A stretch of 64,000 nt of DNA from Fervidobacterium gondwanense DSM 13020 (GCF_900143265.1 NZ_FRDJ01000001.1:186001-250000); one strand, 5' to 3'; shown: positions 40,688 to 49,897, counted from the first letter of the stretch. Notes: generated from the sequence alone by a model not told the origin. Program-made: numbers and translations.

Positions 40688-40696
40688 ATTATATCA
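40688..40696 (-). promoter_or_regulatory. Extended -10 promoter for the coiled-coil gene
   Basis: Minus-strand TGATATAAT, about 90 bases before the ATG of the acidic coiled-coil gene. It gives a leader of roughly 80 bases in which I see no clear structure. No -35 match stands out. Confidence 0.6.
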
Positions 40697-40748
40697 CAAA
40701 TCTAAGAGGTCACATTTAATCTTGCTTCTAATCGACAAATTAATAAAC

Positions 40749-40779
40749 AAAAAGCCCTGAGAAGAATTCAGGGCTTTTT
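40749..40779. terminator. Rho-independent terminator after tRNA-Ala
   Basis: AAAAAGCCCTGA and TCAGGGCTTTTT form a perfect 12-base stem with a 7-base loop, 18 bases past the tRNA 3' end on the minus strand. The symmetric A/T flanks would work in either direction. Confidence 0.92.
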
Positions 40780-40796
40780 CACGATCTATTGAAATT

Positions 40797-40872
40797 TGGT
40801 GGAGCCGATGGGATTTGAACCCACGACCTCTACCGTGCCATGGTAGCGCTCTCCCACCTGAGCTACGGCCCC
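40797..40872 (-). tRNA. tRNA-Ala (anticodon GGC)
   Basis: The minus strand gives a complete 76-base cloverleaf with encoded CCA. The acceptor stem GGGGCCG pairs with CGGCTCC (one G-U), the D arm contains GCTCAGGTGGGAGAGC, the anticodon stem CTACC/GGTAG holds the loop ATGGCAC with anticodon GGC at the centre, and the T arm GTGGGTTCAAATCCCAT is standard. The discriminator is A, as for alanine; it reads GCC codons. Own promoter (40906-40933) and terminator (40749-40779). Confidence 0.96.
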
Positions 40873-40905
40873 ACAAAAGAACACAACAGACCAAACTGCA
40901 ATGAG

Positions 40906-40933
40906 ATTATACCATAACCTATAGAAAAATCAA
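40906..40933 (-). promoter_or_regulatory. Promoter for tRNA-Ala
   Basis: Minus-strand TTGATT (40933-40928), 16-base spacer and TATAAT (40911-40906) preceded by TGG, so both a -35 and an extended -10 are present, about 35 bases before the tRNA 5' end. Confidence 0.78.
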
Positions 40934-41119
40934 GATAGTTAACTATGTTGGTCATAAGTCGATAATACTAAATGTCGTTAGAAAAAACTTGCCCAAGAAA
41001 TCAAAGAGCAGTGAAGAGTAATACTGAATGCTCTTAAAATAAGGAAAATCGAAGCAGGCTGTAGAATTATTCATTGGTGGCTTTCTAAAATCAAAATTGC
41101 ACTTAGGAGGTGCTTTGTT

Positions 41120-42694
41120 ATGTATAAGTTCCGTAGGAAAGCAAGGATAACAAGACTTGTTAGTTTTTTGCTTGTTATATTGACCATTTTCTTCTTTACT
41201 TCATGTTCAACAACTACAAGCACGGATACTGACAAGTTCGTGGTCTCATATCCGAATGTTTCAAAAGTAAATCAAGACATCGGAATCCGTGTTGACCCGC
41301 TTGAACCCGGGCTTTCAAACATACGGATAAGGATTAAAAATGAATCATTCGAAAAGGTAAAGGTTCTGACAAAATATCCATATGTGGATACATGGAAACC
41401 GGAAAAAGGTGGATTTTACAAGGTAACGGTATCGGGATACTCACTAACAGAAGGGAAATGGTATACAAAGGAAGGCACAATAACCGTCTTTGACGTGATA
41501 CCGCCATATATTGAAGATATCAAGATGATCCCTGAAAAACCGTACGTGGGAGATGAGGTATTACTGCAGTTAAAACTGAAAAGTGAAAACCCTGTTGTTG
41601 ACCTCTCTCTGTCGGGAAAGACACCGTCATCAACTTGGCTGAGTTACACTACAACCTCGAAACCGGGATACGTTTACATGCGATTACCACAGCTGAATGC
41701 TTCTGGAGATGTCGAACTGTTCGTCAAATCAAGAGCGTACGATTCAGAAGATGCGACAAAGCTTGTGTTCAACGTAAGGCAGATAGACAGAGCAGCTCCA
41801 ACGATAAACGTTTATACAAAAACATTTTACCCAGAGAATGGCGATATATCTTTCACAGTAAAGCTGTTTGATAACGAAGAACTATCAAGGTATACCGTGG
41901 AGTTCGACGGACAGAAAATTATCGACGAAAGCATAAACGGGAAGACATTTGAGAAAGCAGTACTTATCGGTAAGAGAGAGCTCGGAACACACACGCTAAA
42001 TATCGTTGCGTACGACAAAGAGGGAAATATGGCGCACTTTGCAAAGACGATTTTGGTAGGTTCAGCTGCGCTGAGCTTTGAAGTTGAAATCAGTCCTGCA
42101 AACCCGACCGCAGGTAGCACAGCGGTTATAGCCATGGTGCCTCAAGAAAAGAATGTGACTTACACAAAGGTAGTCTTCTTTGTGGATGGTAAGGCGATAA
42201 GAACAAACTCTGGAACCGAAGGTTCACCAGCTATAACATACGCACTGTGGGACGTCGAGGAGGGACCTCACACGATAACTGTATATGCAGAATCTGCTGA
42301 TAGAAGGGCTGGAATTGCAGAGACGGTTGTGAGTGTGCCAGATAGGAATGGTCCGAAATTTATAGGACTATTTGCAAATGATATCGAGTTGAAAAGGACT
42401 GGTTCTAATTACATATTCCCCGGGCTTGTGAACTTCAAAATAAAAGTGTATGACCCTGGAGGTGTGAGTACCACAGTTCTTCCAAGGCTACTTATAAAAG
42501 AAAACGAATTCTCAGGTTTTTATCGTGACCTTCAGATGGAGCCAGAGGATATTTCCTCTGATGGTAAGACTGTAACGTTCTCAGTTTCTACGTTTATGTC
42601 TCTTGGTTATTATTACGTCACGGTTATAAACGTTCAGGACTTGAGCGGTAACTTGATGAGAGATATTGGACAATTCCTGCTTTATGTGCAATAA
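41120..42694 (+). CDS. Exported lipoprotein with Ig-like beta domains, unknown function
   Basis: The 524-residue product has a lipoprotein signal (hydrophobic segment then FFTSC, Cys29 the lipid-bearing residue) after a basic N-terminus. The rest is rich in beta strand with short repeats of the kind seen in bacterial Ig and Big domains, for example SRYTVEFDGQKIID and TYTKVVFFVDGKAI, each followed by a strand with GTHTLNIVAYDKEGN or GPHTITVYAESADR. This suggests at least three tandem Ig-like domains. It is preceded by AGGAGGTG. It stands before two other exported proteins and may belong to the same surface structure, but there is a 435-base gap. Confidence 0.8.
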   Translation: MYKFRRKARITRLVSFLLVILTIFFFTSCSTTTSTDTDKFVVSYPNVSKVNQDIGIRVDPLEPGLSNIRIRIKNESFEKVKVLTKYPYVDTWKPEKGGFYKVTVSGYSLTEGKWYTKEGTITVFDVIPPYIEDIKMIPEKPYVGDEVLLQLKLKSENPVVDLSLSGKTPSSTWLSYTTTSKPGYVYMRLPQLNASGDVELFVKSRAYDSEDATKLVFNVRQIDRAAPTINVYTKTFYPENGDISFTVKLFDNEELSRYTVEFDGQKIIDESINGKTFEKAVLIGKRELGTHTLNIVAYDKEGNMAHFAKTILVGSAALSFEVEISPANPTAGSTAVIAMVPQEKNVTYTKVVFFVDGKAIRTNSGTEGSPAITYALWDVEEGPHTITVYAESADRRAGIAETVVSVPDRNGPKFIGLFANDIELKRTGSNYIFPGLVNFKIKVYDPGGVSTTVLPRLLIKENEFSGFYRDLQMEPEDISSDGKTVTFSVSTFMSLGYYYVTVINVQDLSGNLMRDIGQFLLYVQ

Positions 42695-43129
42695 GATTCA
42701 GCTAAAGGATGTGCAATTTCTTCCGATAAAAATATATGAAAAAGATAGATAAACTTCTTGTAAGGATATAAGGACAACACCATACTTGTAGAACTGAATT
42801 AGAACTGTATCTAACTTGTTGGTGTGAAAAGGTGATAATGAACGAAAACATTTTACCGAATGTCTAAATATAGATATGTATAAATATTGACTAATTCCAA
42901 TTTTTCAAAAGGATTCTTTCAGTGTTTGTCCCAGGAGTGAAATCTCAATAAGCTTTTTAAAAGAGAAAAAAGACCGAAAGGAGGGATAAAAAGTATCGTT
43001 GAATTCCAGAAAGTGTATTTTCCTTTGAGGTTGAGGTCATGACATGAATTTGCGGCAGTGCGGTGTTTTGAAAAATTGACCTGTATAGTCTTATGACTGG
43101 CTAAAACGGATAGTTAAGGAGGGGAGAGT
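42695..43129 (+). other. 435-base non-coding gap, nothing identified
   Basis: The stretch is AT-rich and has stops in all frames. An AGGAGGG at 42979-42985 resembles a ribosome site but is followed only by a TTG-started run of nine codons. A TTGACC at 43076-43081 could be a -35 for the downstream gene, but I find no -10 at a proper distance. I see no RNA gene or strong hairpin. Confidence 0.5.
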
Positions 43130-45835
43130 ATGAAAACATATTATTCAAGGAAATCAAGCCATATAATTTTAAGCTTTTTTGTCTTGCTTTTAATCGCATC
43201 CTCAGCATTTGCTGGTTTAACACTGCAGGGCCTGTGGAATGGTGGAACTTACAGCCGACAAGTACCTAACAAATTTGGACCCGCAGTAATCACAAAGTCT
43301 CAAGGGAACATAATATTCCTCTCAAAAGATGGAGCTGCGTATGAACTAACAATTCAGGGAGGATTAATAAACTACGGCCAAGTTAGCGGAGCATTCAATG
43401 TTGTTGCACCACCGACGTACATTGAACTTGGCTCTGACAAATATTTGGTTTACGTCTCTGCTCAAGCCGCGAATAACAAGATAATAGTTCATGAATTGGC
43501 AACCGGTGGTAATATAGAAGAAGAAGATTTAGACGGGGCCGCGTATGGAGTCGTGGCTTACGTAAACAGCTCTGGCGAAATCGAAATTATAACTGCAGAT
43601 ATGACTGGAAAGATTTATAAATTTGTCTTTGATGGGTCTAGCATTTCATTAGTTAATAGTGCTTACATCGCTTTACCAATTAAGGCACCTCCAATTTTGA
43701 ATTTTGATAAAAGCTACTTCTATATAATGACCCAGAGCGGAAAACTATATGAAGCACAGAACATCGTCGATGGTAGTTTTACTTTGTCATCCGCACCACT
43801 TGAAAATTATGGAGGATCAGGTAAAGAATTCACAGTTCCGATGGCTATGGATGAAAGCGGTTACTTGTATGCACTGAGGTCAGACGGTACTTTATTCAAG
43901 ATAGATCCTTCGACTGGTGAAGAGGAACATGCAAGTGGGTTCCTCTCCTACTCGAACTCATCAGGTCCACTTATCGATGGTGAAGGAAACATATTCATTT
44001 TTGGAGATGACGGGAAGGTTGTTGCCTTGAATTCTTCGCTGGCTAAAATGGGAGAGTATACTGTTGGACAAAGAATAACATCTACCCCGGCTATTATAAG
44101 AGGGAACGATGGTGTGACTTATCTTATAGTTCCATCTTCTCACCAAAGCCTAAACGCTGGTAAAATTACAATACTATCGTACAATTCAACAACGGGAAAT
44201 TTTGAAAAAGTTTGGGATTACACTACAAATGCTTCAATTCCTATAAGTGGAGCGGTAAACGTCGCACCTACCGGTGCATTGACGAATGACTATTATTTTG
44301 CAGTTCCTGCAAACGATGGAGCAGTCTACGCTTGGAAATTCAACGGCTCAGGACCTTATGGTTCTTGGCCAGTGTATGGGCAGAACCCTTACCACACAGG
44401 ATTCGTTGATCAAAGTGCAATGCTCTTCAAAACAAAGATCTATCTTGTTGCACTTGATGGTTATTACGGTCAAGAGCTTAGTAAAACTTTATTGGGGAGC
44501 ACTACAAATTATGGTATCCTTTATGATGCAACGATATTGCTTAACGATGGAACAGAAGACGCGACTTACGTCAACTTACGAACGAATTCTACAAATTCAG
44601 GTATCGTCTTAGAAGCAACACCAACATCACAAGCCAGGGTTACGTTTGCAACACCGACAGAAGCTCAGTTGCTTCTTGGAAGGTACGTAACTCCAAAAGG
44701 CGGCAGCTATCCAACAAGGGATGCCACATTCACGTTCAAGTATTGGAAAGTCATGCCACCGGATAATTATGAAGGTGCTGATGATGATAATCCAGCTACG
44801 TTGACATTCAAATTCAGCAATAGAACTGTGAAGTTATACACAAATGCCACATATACTTTCTACATATATCATAAGTACGCAACTGACGAAGCCACAGAAG
44901 AAAATGACGTGTTCTTTGACTATGAACAATACATAAACAATCCTTCTTCGGCTCAAACAACGATTAATGCTTCGCCAAATCAAGGTGGAGAAACGTGGTT
45001 CGCATACAAGTGGAAGATTTATCAGTGGAATCCAACTGCAAGTAGTAAATACAATTACACTGAAATAATTAATCAAGATAGAGATAGTGTAACGCTATAT
45101 AGGAGTGGGCCTGCATACATCGAGATTTACTACGCTCAACTTAACGCTACTTTAACTTTGGTCGTCCCAGAATTTGCATACGGAAAGACAATGGCTTATA
45201 TGTTCTTAGATGTTGCACCAAATTCGCTCGCTCAATTAATGAATATTAAGACAAAGAATGGTGTAACAATCGACAGAGTTGTTTCTGAAGAGTATGACGA
45301 TTCTGTGTTGAAAATTGCTAACTTGTCCAAAACTTCGTCTACGGAAGTGAAAATCGCCATGAGGAGCTTTGAAAATCCTCCAGCTGTTGTGACAAGAGTT
45401 GCAACCATTGCTTTGTATTTAATGTTCCCAGAACAAGCAATGTTCCAGGGAACTGATCCTGAACAGTATGAAGAGTATTTTGACCTGTATGGTTATGCGC
45501 AAGTTTCTGGTCAACAAGTCGATCCTCAGTATTTGAGAGCTAAGATCGTTTACAGTGCAAATAAGTATCTGTATTTGGTGGGTGATTTCGATAATAATTA
45601 TGCTGTTGATATTAATGACTGGGACATGTTTGCAACTGTCTTAGGATCGGAAGTAAGCGGTGAGAATATTAAGTACAATATTGGGCCACGCGAAGGTTTC
45701 AATTCGCCATATCCACTTACAAGCTACTCAGCTGGATACCTTACAGATGAAACAAACCTTGTAGATACCGATGACTTGTGGTACTTTGTTAGTATGTTCG
45801 GCACAGTTGTTCCAGAATCCGATAGGATCCAGTAA
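43130..45835 (+). CDS. Secreted beta-propeller-like protein with dockerin-like C-terminus
   Basis: The 901-residue protein has a signal peptide (SFFVLLLIASSAFAG). Residues 30-430 contain repeated strand-turn units (PAVITKSQGNIIFLSKDGAAYE, DESGYLYALRSDGTLFKIDPSTGEEE, DGEGNIFIFGDDGKVVALNSS, AVPANDGAVYAWKFNGSG) typical of PQQ-like propellers. Residues 440-810 look like further beta domains, rich in Asn and Thr. Residues 819-830 form the calcium loop DFDNNYAVDIND (ligands at positions 1, 3, 5, 9, 12), as in dockerins; a second copy near 874-886 is degenerate. The gene is 435 bases after a lipoprotein and adjoins another. No cohesin is visible, so a dockerin function is not shown. Confidence 0.78.
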   Translation: MKTYYSRKSSHIILSFFVLLLIASSAFAGLTLQGLWNGGTYSRQVPNKFGPAVITKSQGNIIFLSKDGAAYELTIQGGLINYGQVSGAFNVVAPPTYIELGSDKYLVYVSAQAANNKIIVHELATGGNIEEEDLDGAAYGVVAYVNSSGEIEIITADMTGKIYKFVFDGSSISLVNSAYIALPIKAPPILNFDKSYFYIMTQSGKLYEAQNIVDGSFTLSSAPLENYGGSGKEFTVPMAMDESGYLYALRSDGTLFKIDPSTGEEEHASGFLSYSNSSGPLIDGEGNIFIFGDDGKVVALNSSLAKMGEYTVGQRITSTPAIIRGNDGVTYLIVPSSHQSLNAGKITILSYNSTTGNFEKVWDYTTNASIPISGAVNVAPTGALTNDYYFAVPANDGAVYAWKFNGSGPYGSWPVYGQNPYHTGFVDQSAMLFKTKIYLVALDGYYGQELSKTLLGSTTNYGILYDATILLNDGTEDATYVNLRTNSTNSGIVLEATPTSQARVTFATPTEAQLLLGRYVTPKGGSYPTRDATFTFKYWKVMPPDNYEGADDDNPATLTFKFSNRTVKLYTNATYTFYIYHKYATDEATEENDVFFDYEQYINNPSSAQTTINASPNQGGETWFAYKWKIYQWNPTASSKYNYTEIINQDRDSVTLYRSGPAYIEIYYAQLNATLTLVVPEFAYGKTMAYMFLDVAPNSLAQLMNIKTKNGVTIDRVVSEEYDDSVLKIANLSKTSSTEVKIAMRSFENPPAVVTRVATIALYLMFPEQAMFQGTDPEQYEEYFDLYGYAQVSGQQVDPQYLRAKIVYSANKYLYLVGDFDNNYAVDINDWDMFATVLGSEVSGENIKYNIGPREGFNSPYPLTSYSAGYLTDETNLVDTDDLWYFVSMFGTVVPESDRIQ

Positions 45836-45849
45836 TGGAGGTGATTGAT

Positions 45850-46455
45850 ATGAGAAAATTCTACCTTCTTTCCTTTATATTAGTTATTGTTCTTATAGTT
45901 TCAAGTTGCGGAATATTCAACCCAGGAGCTAATGGTCCTAAGGTCCGTACTAATGTAAACATCATCGATCCGTACGGAAATAAATTATTCGTTGATGGTA
46001 CGATAAATGGGTTACCGTTGAAAGCTGATAAGAACGGTGTTCATGTGGAAGGAAAGATTGAAGCAATCAGAGAAGTCAAACTCGGCGAGGGAATAAGAGA
46101 TGTCTTCTCAATGGAACCGCCAGAATTGGATAAAGATGTCATCACAATTTTCCTTGAGAAGAAAGCTGATAAGTTCATAAGGCTTTACAGAACAGCAGAT
46201 GGTAAAGTTGTTTTCTATGCCGTCGGCTACGGAGATACTCCAAGTTTCCAAGTATGGCTCAAGGAACCTTTGGCCGGTTCGTTCTTTACTGAGCTCAATC
46301 CGAACCAAGTATTAATCGCCGGAAATTATCTCGTCGGAGTTGGTAAAGGTCTTGGAAAACCCGGGCTCGGTATTTCACCAAATGAAATCGTTGTTAAACT
46401 AAATATCCCAGCTACAAAAGTTCCACAGATTATAAAATTCGAAGAGGTTAAATAG
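45850..46455 (+). CDS. Small exported lipoprotein, unknown function
   Basis: The 201-residue product has a lipoprotein signal ending IVSSC, with Cys20 as the modified residue. The mature part begins with beta strands (KVRTNVNIIDPYGNKLFVDGT) and has no family I recognise. The ATG at 45850 lies after GGAGGTG; an in-frame ATG at 45835 overlaps the previous stop and adds five residues without a ribosome site. The gene begins 14 bases after the propeller-like gene, and a strong terminator follows, so the two form one transcription unit. Confidence 0.78.
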   Translation: MRKFYLLSFILVIVLIVSSCGIFNPGANGPKVRTNVNIIDPYGNKLFVDGTINGLPLKADKNGVHVEGKIEAIREVKLGEGIRDVFSMEPPELDKDVITIFLEKKADKFIRLYRTADGKVVFYAVGYGDTPSFQVWLKEPLAGSFFTELNPNQVLIAGNYLVGVGKGLGKPGLGISPNEIVVKLNIPATKVPQIIKFEEVK

Positions 46456-46476
46456 TAACACTATCCATATAAAACA

Positions 46477-46504
46477 AAGGGGCAGGTTTAATAACCTGCC
46501 CCTT
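46477..46504. terminator. Bidirectional Rho-independent terminator
   Basis: AAGGGGCAGGTT and AACCTGCCCCTT form a perfect 12-base stem with loop TAAT between two convergent genes (the small lipoprotein and the MFS transporter). Confidence 0.92.
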
Positions 46505-46527
46505 AATATTTTCGAATTTTAGGACTC

Positions 46528-47631
46528 TTATTTCACTGCTTTGGTTTTAAGACTTAGAGTTGTAATTAGACCTATTATTATAACAGGCACAAGAAGTGCT
46601 AATACAAAACTCTTTCCAATCAGCACACCTATCAGCGTACTTGCGATGTTTCCCCCAAGCGATGTGAACGCGTACGTAGCACCGTTGAAGAGCGGGATTA
46701 TGTTATTATGAATGTTTCTCAGTGCATGTTTTTGTATGTAAGGAAAGAGCGGACCAAATAGGAAACCCGAAATAATGAAGTAAATGGGATTTTTTGTTGT
46801 AAATAAAAGAACTGTTGATACGATTAATAACAATGTGTTCGTTCTTAAAAGGTATCTGAATGTCTTTTCTAAGTATTCTACCGGGAACCTGCTAAGTGTA
46901 AATAACGCCCAGAATATCATGTACGCAGTGTATGTGCTTATAACTTTTGAATTCGATATCGTTCCTGCCCAGGTGATGACGCCGATTTCAGCCGAGGAAT
47001 AGAGTATCAGCAACAACAAGAATATCCTAAACGAGTCAATCTTAAATGCTTGCCGAATTTCAGACAGCGAGAAACTTTCTCTTTTCTTTTCCGCTGAGAG
47101 CTCTTCTATCTTCAACAGTGTGTATGTTAAAAGGGATAAGAAGAGTGCACTGTAAATCAAGTACACAAACCTAAAGTCTTGCCATTTTCCCTGCACGACT
47201 TTTATCAAGAGCGGTGCGATTATGCCACCCAGTCCATACGCTCCGTGAAAGAGTCCAAATTTAGGTTTTTTGCTCTGCACAAGTAATGTTGTCGACGCTG
47301 TGAATCCAAAACCAGTTGAGAGACCAAAAAAGAAAAGTCCAACAAGCGATAAGAAAAGCCTGCCTGAAAAGGCAATGATCAAAGAGCCTAAGATTGTGAG
47401 TAAGTATCCAGTCATAAGGGCTCTCTTTAATCCCAGTCTGTTTAAATAAATACCTACGAAGATGTTTGAAAGCACCGTTCCCGTAAGTGAAAAGAACGGC
47501 AAGAGAGAGGAAAGCTCAACTGATATGTGGAACAGCTCGCGGAAAGATGACAAGAGCGGTGCCATGGAGTTCAGAACAAGCGAGTATGAGAATATAATGA
47601 TCATTGGAAGAAGAGAAGACAATTTCTTCAC
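46528..47631 (-). CDS. Major facilitator superfamily transporter
   Basis: The 367-residue protein has about 12 hydrophobic segments in two halves, with a short central charged loop (EELSAEKKRESFSLSEIRQAFKI). Motifs such as NIFVGIYLNRLGLKRALMTGY between helices 2 and 3 match the MFS loop pattern G-x3-D/N-R-x-G-R/K-K/R. The start is uncertain: the GTG at 47631 is directly at the GGAGGT ribosome site, and a TTG three codons later has better spacing. Substrate unknown. It is 14 bases after a sigma-54-type regulator gene, which might control it. Confidence 0.85.
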   Translation of the reverse strand: MKKLSSLLPMIIIFSYSLVLNSMAPLLSSFRELFHISVELSSLLPFFSLTGTVLSNIFVGIYLNRLGLKRALMTGYLLTILGSLIIAFSGRLFLSLVGLFFFGLSTGFGFTASTTLLVQSKKPKFGLFHGAYGLGGIIAPLLIKVVQGKWQDFRFVYLIYSALFLSLLTYTLLKIEELSAEKKRESFSLSEIRQAFKIDSFRIFLLLLILYSSAEIGVITWAGTISNSKVISTYTAYMIFWALFTLSRFPVEYLEKTFRYLLRTNTLLLIVSTVLLFTTKNPIYFIISGFLFGPLFPYIQKHALRNIHNNIIPLFNGATYAFTSLGGNIASTLIGVLIGKSFVLALLVPVIIIGLITTLSLKTKAVK

Positions 47632-47645
47632 ACCTCCGTCTTTTG

Positions 47646-49349
47646 TTATTCTTCTATTCCATATCTTTCCATCTTATAATAAAGCGTCCTCACGCTTATA
47701 TCCAACATCTTTGCTGCTTTCATTTTGTCTCCGCCGGATTGTTTGAGGGCATTTATGATTATCTGCCTTTCGTATTCTTCAACCATGTCCTTGAGAGGTC
47801 CAATCTTGTCTTGTCTATTCTCTGGCTCTCCAATTTCAGGCTTTTCAGTAGAAAACTCAGGAATGTGCTTGGGCTCGATGTATCTTTCTTCAGGTCCCAT
47901 GTTTATCATGACTCGCCCGATGAAGTTTTCAAGTTCCCGCACATTCCCGCTCCAATGCTTTGAAACGATGTATTTTATTACCGCAGGGCTTATGCCCTCC
48001 ACCATCCGTCCGTATTGCTGGTTGAGTTTTTTAACTATGTGAATCGCTATCTTTGGTATGTCTTCTTTTCTGTCTTTCAGCGACGGAAGGTATATCGGGA
48101 ATACGTTCAGCCTGAAGTAGAGATCCGGTAGGAAGTCACCGTTTCTCATCATCTTTTCAAGGTCTAAATTCGTCGCCGCTATGATTCTCACATCGACTTT
48201 CTTTACGCTCCTGCCACCAACAGGTACGAATTCTTTGCTTTCGATAAATCTTAGTAATTTCGGTTGTAATGACAACGGCAGTTTGCCAACCTCGTCGAGG
48301 AACAGGGTTCCACCGTCCGCTTCTTCAACAAGCCCTCTTTTACCTTCTTGGAGTGCACCGGTGAATGAGCCACCCTCGTAGCCAAATAATTCTGCTTCCA
48401 AAATCGTTTCAGGAATCGCGGCACAGTTGACGCTGACAAATGGTTTGTTCTTCCTTGGGCTTGAATTGTGAATAGCGTGTGCGAAGAGCTCTTTTCCTGT
48501 TCCGCTCTCTCCTCTCAGTAAAACTGTTGCTGGAGTCTGAGCTACTTTTTTTGCTTGCTCTTTTGCTATTTGTATTAGCCTGCTTTCGCCTATGATATCA
48601 TCAAATGTGTATTGAGCTCGCATGTGCCTTATTAGTCTTTTGACTTCTTCAAGCTCGTTGTTTAATTTCAGTATCTCTGAGACATCGTGGACAACTGCAA
48701 CACTTCCTTTGAAAACACCTTTAACAAAGAGGGGCGTTGCATTTACGATCACATCTTTTTTCGCAGGTCCAACTTTAAGCCTTGCATTATAGATAGGCTG
48801 TCTGATTTTAGCAATAAGCATGTGGATACTCTCGCCTTCAGCTATGTCAACGGTTGCGGGTTTCCCAACTACTTCCTCAGGCGAATACCCTGTTATCTTT
48901 GTGTAGGCTTTGTTGACCAATCTCACAATACCGTTTTCGTCAGCTACGCTTATCGCATCGTTAGTGGAATCTATTATCGCCTTGAGTTGTGCTTCTATCT
49001 CTTTTAGGTTCGTAATTTCTTCCGCAAGCTTCCTGAGGCTTGTTATATCTCTGAAAACAGCAACCGCGCCTATTATATTGCCGTTTTCGTCTCTTATGGG
49101 AATGCGAGATGTTATGATAACAGCGTTTTCCGTGTGCTGGACTTGGTCGATTTCTGGAAGTCCCGTGCGCACAACGATGTGCAGTCTTGTGTTTTTAACT
49201 ACTTCATCCACCTTTTTCCCAACAATGTCAGAAGGCAATCCGAGAAGTCGCTGTGCGTTTTTGTTGACGTATACAACACGAGCTTCTTTGTCAACTATTA
49301 TTATTCCCTCTATAATAGAATCAAGAACTATTCTGAGAATTCTTTCCAT
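47646..49349 (-). CDS. Sigma-54-type transcriptional activator with two PAS domains
   Basis: The 567-residue protein has PAS domains at about 1-110 and 120-225, a AAA+ domain with Walker A GESGTGKE (280-287), the sigma-54 contact loop GSFTGA (327-332, usual form GAFTGA), Walker B GGTLFLDE (346-353) and the R-finger region, then a Fis-type helix-turn-helix (KMKAAKMLDISVRTLYYKMERYGI). Such activators hydrolyse ATP to open sigma-54 promoters in response to a PAS-bound ligand or redox cue. It is placed between a UPF0047 gene and an MFS transporter and may regulate both. Whether this genome has an rpoN gene cannot be told from this window. Confidence 0.9.
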   Translation of the reverse strand: MERILRIVLDSIIEGIIIVDKEARVVYVNKNAQRLLGLPSDIVGKKVDEVVKNTRLHIVVRTGLPEIDQVQHTENAVIITSRIPIRDENGNIIGAVAVFRDITSLRKLAEEITNLKEIEAQLKAIIDSTNDAISVADENGIVRLVNKAYTKITGYSPEEVVGKPATVDIAEGESIHMLIAKIRQPIYNARLKVGPAKKDVIVNATPLFVKGVFKGSVAVVHDVSEILKLNNELEEVKRLIRHMRAQYTFDDIIGESRLIQIAKEQAKKVAQTPATVLLRGESGTGKELFAHAIHNSSPRKNKPFVSVNCAAIPETILEAELFGYEGGSFTGALQEGKRGLVEEADGGTLFLDEVGKLPLSLQPKLLRFIESKEFVPVGGRSVKKVDVRIIAATNLDLEKMMRNGDFLPDLYFRLNVFPIYLPSLKDRKEDIPKIAIHIVKKLNQQYGRMVEGISPAVIKYIVSKHWSGNVRELENFIGRVMINMGPEERYIEPKHIPEFSTEKPEIGEPENRQDKIGPLKDMVEEYERQIIINALKQSGGDKMKAAKMLDISVRTLYYKMERYGIEE

Positions 49350-49379
49350 AAAATCATCTCCAGCAAATTAAATCGCTTA

Positions 49380-49790
49380 TCATTCACCTATTACCTTCAC
49401 CACAACCCTTTTTCTCCTCTGCCCATCGTACTCAGCGTAGAATATCTCCTCCCAAGGTCCGAGGTCAAGTTTTCCGTCCGTAACAGGCAAGAGCACCTGA
49501 TGATGCGTTAGGATTCTTTTTAAATGAGCATCTCCATTCGTTTCCCCCGTCCAATGATGTCTGTAATTTCCAGCTGGTGCGAGTTTTTCGAGCCACTCCC
49601 ATATGTCTTGGTGTAGACCTGACTCGTTGTCGTTAACGATGATACCCGCCGTTATATGCATTGCTGAAACGAGGCAAAAGCCTTCTTTGATGCCACTTTT
49701 TTTGACAATTTCTTCTATTTTATCGGTGATTTGAACGAGTTCTCGCTTTTTGGATGTGTTGAACCAGAGATATTCTGTGTATGACTTCAC
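49380..49790 (-). CDS. YjbQ/UPF0047 family protein (first copy)
   Basis: The 136-residue protein has the family core: [15 protein letters not shown] (His and Asn), [54 protein letters not shown] thiamin phosphate synthase activity was reported for one member, but the physiological reaction is not settled. The start is GTG with a GGGGGTG site. A second, more typical copy lies at 58033-58434; this one differs by having PWE instead of the TWQ of the other copy. Confidence 0.82.
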   Translation of the reverse strand: MKSYTEYLWFNTSKKRELVQITDKIEEIVKKSGIKEGFCLVSAMHITAGIIVNDNESGLHQDIWEWLEKLAPAGNYRHHWTGETNGDAHLKRILTHHQVLLPVTDGKLDLGPWEEIFYAEYDGQRRKRVVVKVIGE

Positions 49791-49891
49791 AAAAACACCC
49801 CCATCTTGTTATTTGTATGTATCTTTGCTTAGTTTTAAACGTTTTCAAATTAAACGCAGTCTAAATACGTAGAATACATTTGTTAATTATA

Positions 49892-49897
49892 ATTATA
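49892..49897 (-). promoter_or_regulatory. Putative -10 for the UPF0047-regulator-MFS unit
   Basis: Minus-strand TATAAT preceded by GTG, about 100 bases before the GTG start. No convincing -35. A weak call; another TATAAT-like sequence overlaps it. Confidence 0.4.

Noticed and set aside
40694-40894. A 66-codon minus-strand frame covering the tRNA
   Set aside because: It is the translated tRNA-Ala gene with its terminator and flanks; no ribosome site.
42977-43030. Short leader peptide after AGGAGGG in the 42695-43129 gap
   Set aside because: The only start at a usable distance is a TTG with nine codons; no conserved feature supports it.
43130-45835. Evidence of a cellulosome from the dockerin-like end
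   Set aside because: No cohesin, scaffoldin or glycoside hydrolase with the same domain is in the window; the GH1 gene has neither dockerin nor signal peptide.
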